Positions 47,159-60,114 are shown, counted from the first letter of the stretch. The stretch: 64,000 nt of DNA from Astrocystis sublimbata (GCA_022453515.1 JAJNNY010000083.1:62001-126000); one strand, 5' to 3'. Made by a program: numbers and translations. Notes: generated by a model from the letters alone, not told the origin.

Positions 47159-48598
47159 ATGGTACCCAATAACCCTCAACCCTCTGGTCGGGTCTGCATC
47201 GTTGGTGGCGGTCTGGTCGGGCTCGCTGGTAGCATCTTGTTACGCCGCCAAGGGTTTGATATCACGGTCTTTGAAAGAAATGCAACACTCGAGACGGTTA
47301 GTGATTTCCAAGAACGGCATGAACAGTCGATCAGTTGACATTCCAGCTCATAGGCGGGCTACGGTATTCAGCTTCACCCCAATGGCATGCGTGTGCTTCA
47401 GGACATGGGCGTCTATGACAAACTTATGCTCAAAGCAACGAAAGGTCGCAGTATCATCCTGAGAGCATATGATACGGGCCGTGTGATGAATGTACAGGAT
47501 CTATCGGGATTGGAAACAAAGTACGGAGCGCCGGTTCTGACTTTTCAACGCGCAGACCTGCTAGGATGTTTACACGAGACTGCAGTCAATGAGGGCATTC
47601 AAATACACCTGGGCGCCGGCGTTGAAGCCAGTGGTATAGACTTAGAACACGGACGAGTCATCACGTCTGGATCCTATCTGGATGGAACCTCCGATAGCTA
47701 CGACATTGAGGCAGATCTCTTCATTGGTGCAGATGGCATTGGCTCTGCCGTGCGAACTGCAATGATCGGAGCAGAGACGGACATCAATCCGCATGGACAA
47801 GTCGTGGACAGGATGGCCGTGAGCAAAAGCGCAGTATACGCTGTCCCATCGCTTCGTCATCTAATCGACGATGCAAACATATGTCTCTGGATGGGTCCAG
47901 GGGGGCACGTGGTTGTGTATACTCTGCACGACACAATGTATATTGCTTACATCCAACCCTGGTCTACTAACTCTCGGGATGCATTCTTTGGTCCTCAAAA
48001 GGTCGACCTCTCCGAGCTTCGTGCCGCCCTTCTCGGTTGGGACCCTCAAGTCCATGAACTTGTCAGCTTGTCACTGAACGGACAGCGCGAGCGTCGGTTA
48101 CTGTTTGAGCCGCCAAGTCACGACTTTTCATGGGTCGCTGGCGAAGGCAAGTTTTGCTTGGTGGGCGAGGCGGCACATCCAATATTGCCATATCTGTAAG
48201 CCAGATTCTGGACTTTTATGAACTTTCTCCTTGTTAATATCCAGCAGATCTCAGGGTGCATCTCAAGGCTTAGAGTCGATCGCCGTTCTTGCTCATTTGC
48301 TTGGGAAAGCGAATAGCAGTGAGGAGTCCCTATATACCTCGCTTTATACCAGCAGATGCGAAAGGAACGAATCGGGCATGTGGGCAGAGCGAGTCGAAAG
48401 AGCGGCCGGCTCTGGCAACTTGTTGATGGTGACGCGAGGGACGAGCGAGACCAGGAGCTTCTGAGCACCCGGCCACCCACTGTCGGGCATCCAAATCTGC
48501 TAGCTGATCCATTTTTTCAGAAATGGCTATGGGGTTTCGATGCTCGTATGGCCGTCGACGAGGCCTGGCTAGCGCATCGTGCGCAAATGCAGAGTTGA
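47159..48598 (+). CDS. FAD-dependent monooxygenase, C-terminal frameshift
   Basis: Exons 47159-47296, 47354-48195 and from 48248. It is a salicylate-hydroxylase-like flavoprotein monooxygenase: FAD-binding VCIVGGGLVGLAGSILLRR near residue 11-29, substrate/FAD loop AGYGIQLHPNGMRVL, the FIGADGIGSAVR motif, and GEAAHPILPYLSQGASQG across the second intron (the family usually has GDAAHP). After residue about 350 the frame leaves the family pattern: the continuing frame stops at 48464 (398 residues), whereas the expected C-terminal sequence, including RKERIGHVGRASRKSGRLWQ, is in the neighbouring frame up to 48598. The switch falls at about 48323-48350. No intron of normal size fits. So the gene is either recently broken or carries a sequencing indel. 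Neighbouring methyltransferases suggest a joint pathway. Confidence 0.78.
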
Positions 48599-49810
48599 GT
48601 GGCCGCATTGCCAGTTTGCGAGTCACTTTGCTGTAACATCACGTGTCCCCGTGTTTTGCCGCGTTCCCTAGCAAGCACAGCTGGTTTGATGAATGTGACG
48701 CATACATTCATTCATATAGTTCATATTCTTTGCAACAAGAGGACAAGACTTCAATATCTATCGTGCCCAACATCCGAATCTACTATTCTGATATGGCCTT
48801 CGCTTTATAAGTGCTAGATTAATCGTTGGCGGGCATGCCAGTAAATCCCTGGCGTCATCTGTCTTACCTCGCGCTTTTCATTGTCCATAATATTCTAGCT
48901 TGAAGGTGCACAGAATTAGCGACCGTTCTCGTCCGTTTCGTCAACTTTACCGATCATTCAAATACCACATGTTGTTCCATATTCTAGTAGTATTTTTAAT
49001 GAGATAGCGTAGTTTAGAAACGCTGTAGGTTTGGCTATGGTAATAGCTATTACTATGGCTGTTTTGGAGTAGTTTGATATCGCTAACTGTGAGGCTAGGT
49101 TTATGGAAGGATTTAGGGCGGTATTTTGGACGGTGTTCTCTGTTGCGGCGCTTATTATTGGAGTGATATGGTTCGGATTGCGAAAGGGAGGGCTGGTTGG
49201 AAAGAAGGACGTATAATAGTCGAGATTGCAGATAGAGATGTGTTGATGTATGATTTTGCGAACGCTCTTTTCCGACCGGGGTCAATCACACCAACCAAGC
49301 CAATGTTTACATTACTTATTCAAGTTCTTGAAGCTGTGTCCCGCATCGCCATTTTCAGGCTTTTCACTTACCCATCGCCTTCTCTAGGGTGACAGCGTCG
49401 AGCTGTCCTGATGTCGCTTCCCTACCCCACTGCCACTCTCGCGACTAGGTGTACTATCAGCTTGTGCTCTTATATTTGACGATAGTAGATGGAATTGCCA
49501 CGTACGACCATAGCCTCCAGAAAACTCGGCATCCCGTCCGCTCTGCCCTAGATAAACTGGAGAGCGCCAGATTAGTAGTTGGGTCGGTGACGACCAGCGA
49601 ATCCCTGGTGTTGTACGTTTTTGCTTTTGCTGTACTTTCCATATGGGACTGCAAGATGCTCGAGGTCTCTCACTTATATGAAGTTGATCCAATCTTGCAG
49701 TAGCTTGCCTTTCTCTCAGAGTGACTATATAATTGAATTTTATATAGAATCCCTCAATTGAGTTGAGAAGACAAGAACGCGTCACACAAGGATGTGTCTC
49801 TCCCAACATC
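48599..49810. other. Intergenic, low-complexity AT-rich
   Basis: About 1.2 kb. The stretch 48950-49120 is rich in TAG/CTA words and may be a RIP-altered repeat remnant. No gene recognised. Confidence 0.45.
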
Positions 49811-52800
49811 TTAAGGACTCTCATCTTGCCTCGATGCATCACTATCGTGCCCATCAGGTTCCGCTTCCCCTTCAAAGAGCTCAACGCCCCACCTCTTCTG
49901 GCCCTCCGCATCATCGAACCAGTCAAGTTTGGCCAGAACACCACGGTCGCTCTTTATATCATTAGTCGACCGACCCCGAGCCAATTCTAGCAGCTTCCCG
50001 CTCCCAGCCACTAATGCTGCCGTATCGGCGATCGTGTCTACAGTCCCGGGGAGCATGTTATTATATCCCCGCGCGGCAAGCATCAACACCCCGCATGAGA
50101 CGATCAGGTACGACAGAATCGCGATGCAGATCCACGCCGCGGGTGTCGATATCATCAGTAGCTCCACGGGCCGGGAGACCTTCATGACGATCTCGGTTCT
50201 CCCAGAGGGTGAAGGTGCCGTCTCGCGACTCTCCTTCTCCGGCCCTCCCTCCCGCTGCCCCACGTCCGCCGGTAGCCTCGCGCCCACAGGCTGGTACACG
50301 TAGCCGCCACTCTCCAGGGACAGGTTATGGTTGATGAAGTGCTGGTACATGGTGGCGAAGGTCCGGTTCGCCGTCCGCGCCAGGGTGGCGGGGTCGAGGA
50401 GCCTGTCGTGGCGGTCGAGACCCGCTAGGGAGAGCATGGCGTACGTCATGTAGTCGACGTTCAGCCCGGACTGCCGGATGTTGAAGGTCTGCTCTTCTGT
50501 GTTCTCAACGAACTCGGTGCTGTCGTGATCACGGAGGTGCGTCCCCAAATTGTCGAGGTCGGCGGCCCCGAGCAGGCTGGTGACGAAGATGATCCCGTGG
50601 CTGACGGTGGTGTTGACGCCGTCGTCCCTGGAGCGCGAGTCTGAACCGCGACTATTACTGGGGTCGGTATTGTGCTTCTGTCGGTACTTGACCCAGGGGC
50701 TGTTCCAGGCGTCTTCGTAAGCTCGGGGCGTCTCTAGGATTTCGTACGAGGTCACCCGTCCCGTGTCGGCATCAACAGTGACCTCGGCGTCGGCCATCTC
50801 GATAACCGGCTGACAGTTCAGGGCCGCCATCTTCGGCGGTCCGTCGAAAAGGAGACGTCCGCCAGAGTCATCCGACCAGTCGATTGCTTGCTGGATACCC
50901 TCGACGGCCCGCCCGCGAATCCACTTGACCGTGAAATTGGCTGGCCATGTGTCAGAGATATGAGGATACACCTTTGCGGGGGCCAGATTGGCAGACCAGT
51001 ATCCGATGGATGCTAATCCTGCAGATCCAGCGGTTTGGTTGCTGCAGCAAAGCAGCCGCCTAGGGCTTACGAAAAATGAGACTGATTCCCCTTCCCGCGT
51101 TTCCCCGCCAGGGTAAAAGGAGGTGGAATCCCCTAGCTCAACGCCGTCTTCGAATCTTTGGTCGGGACCAAGACCGTATCCGACTTTCAGATCACTCGGG
51201 TTGGATGAAATGTCCCAGTACGTCTCGTTTGTCAGATCCCATTTTGTTAGCCACCTTGTCTTATTGTCGAGAAAATTGTAGGGCGAACATTCGAGTCGAG
51301 CTCGCGTTGCAGGTGTTTTGACAGTCACGTTGACGGACAAGAAGGACAATTCCGAGCTGTTGCCCGTATTCTGGACGTGGCGGGAGGGCTCAAGGTTGAT
51401 ATTGCTCGGAACAAAGCTCCAGCCATCCGAGCTCCATGATGGATCGGGGCCTTGCAATGTTAGTTGCGTGGTAGCTCCATAGATCCAAGAAGACGTCAAG
51501 TTGGACAAGATAGGCTCAATTGCTTCCTTGCCGTCATCTTCACTGCCATCGTGATGCGAGAGTGTCAAAATAGGCACGCTCCGTAACTCGAGTGTTCGTG
51601 TCGTTCCCACTGACTCGGTCAGAGTACCCGGAGCTCGAGTCCATAGTGATGACATTGCGATCGTGACTATCGGTGGGATTAGCGAATTGGTTCCAGCTGG
51701 TATTGAATGGCTCCGACTTACGAACTTGAGTAAGAAATGCTCCTGTAGATACCAATACAAGAACCCAGTGACGTCTTCTTGCCGCTCTGTACGCCGCCCA
51801 GGTGAGGTACGAGGATTTGTATGACATCGCAATTCCGTTATACCCCGGAATGGGATCCTTTGCCAATGCGAGGTATGGCTGGACTTTCCGAAGGGTTGTA
51901 TCGAAGCTTCCCCACCAGGTACCAATGATAACCGCCACCAATGCGGTAAGAATGGAAGCTGGGTTGACTGCATTGAATTGTTTGCTGCCGATTGAAATGC
52001 TGATATTGTAGACGAAGATGGTGTTGTAAAGACCTTGGGACCGGGATAGGTGATATAGCGTCGCAATTCCGGCCAACGTCAAACACAAAAGAACAAGAAG
52101 AGGAACGAGAAGCCACATTGAGAATATCTGATGATTGTTAGAAGCATCAACAGACCTATCGGCTTGCGTCTTGGAGGAAAGCGGTTCTCGGCTATCATGA
52201 GTTTTTGAAGCATCAAGGACCGTCGCTTCTATTTGGCCATCTGTCAAAATAAAGTGGGATTTGGAAAGTGATTGATTTAATGCATTGCTAGGAGTGCCAT
52301 CGGAGGACTCTGTGAAGGTCTTCAACGTAGAGGGACTATTGGTGAGCAATCTTGTCACACTAACTATTGGTGATGGGTCTTCGTAGAGACCTAGTACTCG
52401 ATTCGAGGGCCGCGTGGTGTATAAAATGGTGGCAAGAAGGATAGACAACAACGAGAGCACGATTTCCATGGAAATTGCCACTGCGGGCACGACCACAACA
52501 CGGCGTGAAGCGCTGATTACGGAGCCGGGTACATCAACAGCATTCGCCACCGTCATGAGCTCGAAAGCGGTGTGTAGGATCTCGGCGAAGAATTGTCTCC
52601 GCACTCGTTGCATGCTCTGACCGGTAGCAGCATCCGCGATGATCCTCTCGGAGTCGAATTGGTACTTGGCCCCAAGTAGGTTCGCTGGGCCGACGAAATG
52701 CGAATGACCAGCGTAGCGAGCCCCGTCCAAGTGAGTAGTCCAATTAGCGTCGTCGAAAAAGATATTGTCGAGGAATGCGGTGTTTGCGATTGGCGCCGAG

Positions 52801-54179
52801 ATAGGCGTTCTCGTTAATTTGTACTCGGTCTCATTGACCGTAACTACAGATTGGCCCTTTCCTAGATTTACCACAACGGTTGAGTTGCCTACGTAATACG
52901 TTCTCTGGCACGCTTGGCCACTCAGGGAGAAATTGGCGGGGTTGAAGTTAGATGGCTTGAAACTTGTCCGGGTGAATGAAAGAAGTACTTCATCCTCGTT
53001 ACAGTCATGAACTGTAACATTGGGTGAGCCGAGATGTGTATGGTCCCCGTCGACATCGATTTCAAGATCTACGAAAGGGTAGGCAGTGACATCATTCGTA
53101 GTGACCCAAGTCTCCCCGCCCTCAACTTCAATCATCGAGGAATTTCCAAGGTCGAAATCCAATGAGCAGCCGGACTGCGATGCAAGCGTAATCGAATAAT
53201 TGTCGCCGGAAGGTCCTGGGCTATTCCACTTGTAGTCCATGGGCTTGTAGTACAGGTCGACGCTAAATATCGCAGTGGATGTTGACCACGCCTGGACCTT
53301 GTCTGATAAGATGGGTGAAAGCGGTATTAAGCTGAGATTACCCGGCCAGAAGGGTAAAATTACGTAGTCGTTGGTGATCCAGGCTGACGTTGATACGTTT
53401 TGGAGGATGCTGCTGATGGTTCTGAAATAGGTGGTGGCAAGAGGTGTGGGTTGGATAGGGGTGAGAGATCCAAGATCCAATTGGTGTAGCATCGTTTTCT
53501 GATCGAGTACAACCGTCTCAGACGCGAACAGTACCGAGGATAACGGTGACACCACCAGGGTCCCGAGAACAAACACAAGAGTTGAGCTGAATAGTGGCAA
53601 CCTGCCCTTGCCCATGGGGCTAGGAAAGGGCAGCCAGAAGCCCGCAGTCCACCTCAGAGATTGCTTTGAGTCTGCTCCGGTACAAGATGCCATCCTTGCA
53701 AATGGCTCCGTCCGTTTAACATCGTCCAATAGAATGCTGGCTAGCAAGCTGAATGCAACCGCTAGCAAGGTTGGAACAAACTTAGACGCGATAATCTTAG
53801 CTGTTGAGCCGTAATCATTAACAACTCCGGCGTTGCTGGAAGAAATGACGTGAACCACGATGACAGCGACGTCTAGTAGCATGCAAAACCCGAGGATGAG
53901 AAATAGAGGAATTCGGCGTAAGGTATAAGGCAGCCAATTTGGTGTCGTTTGTGATGGTGGAGTCGTTGTAGGGACTGCCGGAGGAACAGCATGGCGCTCT
54001 TCCGCTTGTTCGTCCTCCGGATCGATATCCGGCGCTTCGTAGTTGCTTAGACGAGACGACGTCGCTGAGCTCACTGAGTCCAGGTATTGGAGCCTGATTG
54101 AGCCATCGGGGGTGGTTTCTGGGCTTTCATAGTCTGCATCGGGTAGTGGACGATGCTCGTCGTGATGTTGTTCCTCCAT
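49811..54179 (-). CDS. Large multi-pass membrane protein, left-arm copy
   Basis: Two exons, 54179-51722 and 51666-49811, with a 55-nt intron (donor GTAAGT, branch GCTAAT, acceptor TAG) give 1,437 residues. There are about eight membrane helices: three near 95-220, a large Asn-glycosylation-rich loop (about 230-560), a cluster of helices near 570-840 (VVVPAVAISMEIVLSLLSI, WLLVPLLVLLCLTLAG, ILTALVAVIIGTWWG), a second large loop, and a final helix near 1340. This layout resembles large fungal membrane proteins carrying DUF3433; I make that link only from the layout. Function is unknown. The N-terminal 80 residues are acidic and Pro-rich, probably cytosolic. A TATAAAT-type motif is about 45 nt upstream. 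The gene is mirrored at 60115 onwards. Confidence 0.85.
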
Positions 54180-54716
54180 CTCATGGCACAGGCCTAGTTT
54201 GAGAAAAGGTGTAGCAGGGTTATAAATGAGGGATGGTGATGAATAGGAAGTTGGGAGAGAAGAGATGAGCAGATAGATTGCGAGGCAACGATGGTATTCT
54301 AATGAGAAAATCCTGAAATAAGATGATCGATGAAAGCCCTGTATGTGTGATAATTATTATGATTATTATGAAGCGACCCCACGTTACACACATTCGGCCA
54401 CTGGGGCTTGAATGGCTAGCAGTGACACATATCTATGCTCTGCCTGGTCTATTTTAGAAACCCCCAAAACCTCTTGTTGTACTTCAAGGCCCCCAACACC
54501 CCCTTGGGGCCGACGTGACTTGCATAAGGTAGTGTCGTAAGAAATCCAAAACAGCGCCTATTAAGCCTGCTGTTGAGATTAGACGAATAAGAGACCTGGC
54601 ACACGACGAGGACAAGACGAGGATAAGAGACCCTGACAAGACGGACAAGACCGCAGTTACGCCATGCAGACGTGCTGCAGCCCAGCCATGGACTGACTAT
54701 CACCGGCCCCGGGATT

Positions 54717-54895
54717 GTGTCAAGTGGTTTAGCACGAGAGTAAAGAGACCAAGTAGTAGCCACGTATTCAAGTAGAAGGCAATGTAAATTCAATTGATTC
54801 CCGGCTTTTCCAGCAATCCTGGGGGCCGCTCAGCCCTTATGTAGACGATTCTGCCAGCCATCTGACCTCTATTGGGTAACCCCTGGGTCGCTACA
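54717..54895 (-). repeat. Possible LTR fragment, left arm
   Basis: On the minus strand a stretch starts TGTAGCGACCCAGGGG and runs about 180 bases to TTGACA; TG...CA boundaries and the TTGAATTTACATTGCC interior are like fungal Ty3-type LTR ends. No coding part or second LTR is present here. Mirrored at 59399-59577. Confidence 0.3.
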
Positions 54896-55734
54896 CTACT
54901 CTTGAGACCTTGAGACATGACAAATGAACTCAAGATGATCTGCCACGAAAAAAAAAATAGGTCCAAGTTATCTGCGGAGGGTCATCTGACTTGGGAAGCG
55001 TGGCAAGTATGATTCGCTTTGAAGAGCTTAGAGCTGATATAATTACTTCCTCTCCGCCCAATTAGCTGTGCAACATGTACGTTTGACTTTTTATAACTCA
55101 TTCTCTAGTATTCTCATGTAATTGGTAGCATATCTGCATCATACATGCAGCTTAAAACCACTCGGATAAGGGCAATTACTTAGATGTGCATTCTGAAATG
55201 CCCGAACGTGGAACCACCGAGCAGGCATGTGTGTGCAGCAGATGGAGAGCGTGGGATATACAGGTCCCAAGGATGATAATTGTTAGTGCCTTGCCACAGT
55301 GGATTTTTTTAACTAGAGGAGAAGTCGCCCTGAATATCTGTACTTTTGCACTTATTTTGTATGGGAAGCTACTTGCCACTCACCTCGCTGTCCTTCTCCA
55401 TATGTAGAAACGAAGCTATACCATGTGGGACCCCTCAGCGGACCACCCCCCTGAACGGAACAGCAAAAACAGCCTAAAATAGCCAAATCACACCTACTTT
55501 ACTTGCACTCTTCTCTACGTACAATAAAGTTTTTTTCCCAGTAGTAATATCTATGAATAGCGAATTGCTTGTTGTTTTAATTGATGTGGATATGTAACGT
55601 GTCAGGTGACTTAACGCGCTAGTGGAGGGGTCTGAAACCCCACCATTTGCCTGCATTTCTGCTACTTGAACGATCTGTGAGCCAGCCTTCGACCCGCGAT
55701 AACTTTACCATCGTGACTTTCTTCGAAATACCGT
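54896..55734. other. Non-coding arm segment
   Basis: About 840 bases between the LTR-like piece and the transposase relic, AT-rich, no recognisable gene. GGGACCCCTCAGCGGACC near 55428 may be part of a transposon end. Confidence 0.4.
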
Positions 55735-56760
55735 TTTATAATGAGAATAATGTAATGAATGCCTGCCTCGACATAATAGATAATAGCTTCTCGATCAACA
55801 AAGCAGCCCAAAAACGCGGTATCCCTAAGTCTACGCTTATAGCCCGTTTAAATGGCCGAATCTCGCGATCTGAAGCCAGTAAAGCCCGTCAACTACTCTT
55901 AAGTGAGGGTGAATCACGCATCTGCACCTAGATATTGCGTCAGGAGTCTTTAGGGCTTGCCCCGTTGCATAGTACAGTCCGTAGCATCGTTACCGAAGTG
56001 CTCAAACAGCAAGGCTATAAGAAGCCCCTTGGGAAGCACTAGATTTAAAGCTTTCTAGTACGCAACCCTTTCATTTATACTAAAATCGGGAGGCGCCAAG
56101 AGGCCGCGAGGTTTAACGCGTTTACTCCGAAGGCCGTAGGCTAGTATTTCGATATTTGTGAAGATTTTGCGTGGGTAAAACCAGAGAACACGTACAACGT
56201 AAACGAAGGCGGCATTATGGCGGGCTTTAGTAGGCCTTTTAAAGCCAAACTGCGTATTTGAGCTAACTAGCCCCTAGAGGCCTTGATAGCCTCGTTTTGG
56301 GCTCTTCAGAAACGAAAAAGACCTTAATAAAAAGCGATCAAGGCCGCGGTTAGACCTCTTTCATCAAAGCTATCTCAGTAGTTGGAAAAGTACTAAAACC
56401 AGGTATTATTTTAAAAAAAAAAGACCTCTAAAAGCAGTAGTTTACTTTAGAATTTAGGAAAATCGCTAATTGGCACTTTATATGCTTAAAAAATAGCTGG
56501 AATTCGAATAAGATCATAGAAAAGTAGCTTAATAAGGTCTTTTTGCCTCAAGCTAATAAGGTACGAGGCTATAACCAGTTAGAAACAGTGCTTTTAATCC
56601 TTAATAGGCATAAGAGTTATACTTCTGTGAGCTTGCTCCCTTATTTTTGCGATTTTTTCTGCTTTTATAGTTATACGTTGAAGTCTAACCCCTGTGTCAC
56701 GAACCAACAGGAAACGACCTGTCGGGAAGGCCTAGTGAGGGCAGACAGTTATGCCTAAGC
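55735..56760 (+). pseudogene. Pogo-like transposase relic, left arm
   Basis: Plus-strand reading gives a pogo/Fot1-type transposase N-terminus: a psq-type helix-turn-helix (SINKAAQKRGIPKSTLIARL near 55788-55850), then after a TAG stop a CENP-B-like block (LGLAPLHSTVRSIVTEVL), a GKH followed by TAG where the family has Trp, and YNVNEGGIMAG near 56196-56228 where the family has an Asp (now Asn). Further stops and AT enrichment follow. Trp-to-TAG and Asp-to-Asn changes fit RIP. It is a different family member from the relic at 679-2425. The element is cut by the palindrome centre. Confidence 0.8.
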
Positions 56761-57540
56761 GGGTAGGCGCGGGGCTGGGAGGACAAGCCACGCAAAGCGC
56801 CAAGAGATAGGTCACGTAACAGGATCACCAGCTCACGCCAGTAAGCTAGTGAACTAAGGTAGCTCACCAGATCGTATGGGTGAGCTAATAAGCAGAGACA
56901 TTGTGTGAAGGAAGGAAATACTATATAGCCTTAATAGTATTCCTATATATCTAGTCTTTCCTTATTTTACTATTTAATTTAAATATACTAATAGTTTTTA
57001 AAATAAAAATAACTTTTTAATAATTTAGTAAATAATACTTTATATTATTTAGTAATCCTTTATTATAAGCTTAGCCCTTATTTTTAGGAATATAAACCTA
57101 TTAAAACCCCTATTCTACTTATATTTAGTATTATAAATAAAACATTTAAATATACTGTTTATTTATAATACTAAATATAAAGTAGAATAGGGTTTTAATA
57201 GGTTATATTCCTAAAAATAAGGGCTAAGCTTATAATAAAGGATTACTAAATAATATAAAGTATTTTTACTAAATATTAAAAGTTATTTTTATTTTAAAAA
57301 CTATTAGTATATTTAAATTAAATAGTAAAATAAGGAAAGACTAGATATATAGGAATACTATTAAGGCTATATAGTATTTCCTTCCTTCACACAATGTCTC
57401 TGCTTATTAGCTCACCCATACGATCTGGTGAGCTACCTTAGTTCACTAGCTTACTGGCGTGAGCTGGTGATCCTGTTACGTGACCTATCTCTTGGCGCTT
57501 TGCGTGGCTTGTCCTCCCAGCCCCCGCCTACCCGCTTAGG
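56761..57540. repeat. Palindrome centre, AT-rich
   Basis: The two arms meet at about 57147 around AACATTTAAATATACTGTT, with almost no unpaired spacer. From 56930 to 57360 the DNA is strongly AT-rich. Aligning the two sides by eye shows seven single-base indels, for example GGCGCGGGG against GGCGGGGG at 56766/57530 and AACTTTTTAAT against AACTTTTAAT, plus small differences in A and C runs; no substitution was seen. Confidence 0.9.
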
Positions 57541-58559
57541 CATAACTGTCTGCCCTCACTAGGCCTTCCCGACAGGTCGTTTCCTGTTGGTTCGTGACAC
57601 AGGGGTTAGACTTCAACGTATAACTATAAAAGCAGAAAAAATCGCAAAAATAAGGGAGCAAGCTCACAGAAGTATAACTCTTATGCCTATTAAGGATTAA
57701 AAGCACTGTTTCTAACTGGTTATAGCCTCGTACCTTATTAGCTTGAGGCAAAAAGACCTTATTAAGCTACTTTTCTATGATCTTATTCGAATTCCAGCTA
57801 TTTTTTAAGCATATAAAGTGCCAATTAGCGATTTTCCTAAATTCTAAAGTAAACTACTGCTTTTAGAGGTCTTTTTTTTTTAAAATAATACCTGGTTTTA
57901 GTACTTTTCCAACTACTGAGATAGCTTTGATGAAAGAGGTCTAACCGCGGCCTTGATCGCTTTTTATTAAGGTCTTTTTCGTTTCTGAAGAGCCCAAAAC
58001 GAGGCTATCAAGGCCTCTAGGGGCTAGTTAGCTCAAATACGCAGTTTGGCTTTAAAAGGCCTACTAAAGCCCGCCATAATGCCGCCTTCGTTTACGTTGT
58101 ACGTGTTCTCTGGTTTTACCCACGCAAAATCTTCACAAATATCGAAATACTAGCCTACGGCCTTCGGAGTAAACGCGTTAAACCTCGCGGCCTCTTGGCG
58201 CCTCCCGATTTTAGTATAAATGAAAGGGTTGCGTACTAGAAAGCTTTAAATCTAGTGCTTCCCAAGGGGCTTCTTATAGCCTTGCTGTTTGAGCACTTCG
58301 GTAACGATGCTACGGACTGTACTATGCAACGGGGCAAGCCCTAAAGACTCCTGACGCAATATCTAGGTGCAGATGCGTGATTCACCCTCACTTAAGAGTA
58401 GTTGACGGGCTTTACTGGCTTCAGATCGCGAGATTCGGCCATTTAAACGGGCTATAAGCGTAGACTTAGGGATACCGCGTTTTTGGGCTGCTTTGTTGAT
58501 CGAGAAGCTATTATCTATTATGTCGAGGCAGGCATTCATTACATTATTCTCATTATAAA
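57534..58559 (-). pseudogene. Pogo-like transposase relic, right arm
   Basis: Mirror copy of the relic at 55735-56760 with the same stops and the same Asp-to-Asn change, so the damage predates the duplication (or the two are one locus). Confidence 0.8.
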
Positions 58560-59398
58560 ACGGTATTTCGAAGAAAGTCACGATGGTAAAGTTATCGCGG
58601 GTCGAAGGCTGGCTCACAGATCGTTCAAGTAGCAGAAATGCAGGCAAATGGTGGGGTTTCAGACCCCTCCACTAGCGCGTTAAGTCACCTGACACGTTAC
58701 ATATCCACATCAATTAAAACAACAAGCAATTCGCTATTCATAGATATTACTACTGGGAAAAAAACTTTATTGTACGTAGAGAAGAGTGCAAGTAAAGTAG
58801 GTGTGATTTGGCTATTTTAGGCTGTTTTTGCTGTTCCGTTCAGGGGGGTGGTCCGCTGAGGGGTCCCACATGGTATAGCTTCGTTTCTACATATGGAGAA
58901 GGACAGCGAGGTGAGTGGCAAGTAGCTTCCCATACAAAATAAGTGCAAAAGTACAGATATTCAGGGCGACTTCTCCTCTAGTTAAAAAAATCCACTGTGG
59001 CAAGGCACTAACAATTATCATCCTTGGGACCTGTATATCCCACGCTCTCCATCTGCTGCACACACATGCCTGCTCGGTGGTTCCACGTTCGGGCATTTCA
59101 GAATGCACATCTAAGTAATTGCCCTTATCCGAGTGGTTTTAAGCTGCATGTATGATGCAGATATGCTACCAATTACATGAGAATACTAGAGAATGAGTTA
59201 TAAAAAGTCAAACGTACATGTTGCACAGCTAATTGGGCGGAGAGGAAGTAATTATATCAGCTCTAAGCTCTTCAAAGCGAATCATACTTGCCACGCTTCC
59301 CAAGTCAGATGACCCTCCGCAGATAACTTGGACCTATTTTTTTTTTCGTGGCAGATCATCTTGAGTTCATTTGTCATGTCTCAAGGTCTCAAGAGTAG
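58560..59398. other. Non-coding arm segment, right copy
   Basis: Mirror of 54896-55734; nothing additional seen. Confidence 0.4.
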
Positions 59399-59577
59399 TG
59401 TAGCGACCCAGGGGTTACCCAATAGAGGTCAGATGGCTGGCAGAATCGTCTACATAAGGGCTGAGCGGCCCCCAGGATTGCTGGAAAAGCCGGGAATCAA
59501 TTGAATTTACATTGCCTTCTACTTGAATACGTGGCTACTACTTGGTCTCTTTACTCTCGTGCTAAACCACTTGACAC
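59399..59577 (+). repeat. Possible LTR fragment, right arm
   Basis: Mirror of the LTR-like stretch at 54717-54895, here on the plus strand; same weak evidence. Confidence 0.3.
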
Positions 59578-60114
59578 AATCCCGGGGCCGGTGATAGTCA
59601 GTCCATGGCTGGGCTGCAGCACGTCTGCATGGCGTAACTGCGGTCTTGTCCGTCTTGTCAGGGTCTCTTATCCTCGTCTTGTCCTCGTCGTGTGCCAGGT
59701 CTCTTATTCGTCTAATCTCAACAGCAGGCTTAATAGGCGCTGTTTTGGATTTCTTACGACACTACCTTATGCAAGTCACGTCGGCCCCAAGGGGGTGTTG
59801 GGGGCCTTGAAGTACAACAAGAGGTTTTGGGGGTTTCTAAAATAGACCAGGCAGAGCATAGATATGTGTCACTGCTAGCCATTCAAGCCCCAGTGGCCGA
59901 ATGTGTGTAACGTGGGGTCGCTTCATAATAATCATAATAATTATCACACATACAGGGCTTTCATCGATCATCTTATTTCAGGATTTTCTCATTAGAATAC
60001 CATCGTTGCCTCGCAATCTATCTGCTCATCTCTTCTCTCCCAACTTCCTATTCATCACCATCCCTCATTTATAACCCTGCTACACCTTTTCTCAAACTAG
60101 GCCTGTGCCATGAG

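Larger units (their letters stand above)
50295..57147. repeat. Left arm of giant palindrome
   Basis: Coordinates pair with 57148-64000 by inversion: genes, relics and open frames on the two sides satisfy left + right = 114294 exactly over at least 51540-62754, then 114295 after a one-base insertion at about 63187. Arm length is at least 6.85 kb; the outer limit is unknown because the right arm leaves the window. In the stretches compared base by base, only single-base indels were found. Confidence 0.97.

Noticed and set aside
48947..49285. 112-codon open frame on the minus strand
   Set aside because: Low-complexity Ser/Asn/Tyr/Arg translation in AT-rich DNA; probably repeat remnant.
49811..52066. 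Independent 751-residue gene overlapping the 879-residue one
   Set aside because: The two frames are exons of one gene joined by a 55-nt consensus intron at 51667-51721; the first part of the longer frame is out-of-frame shadow.
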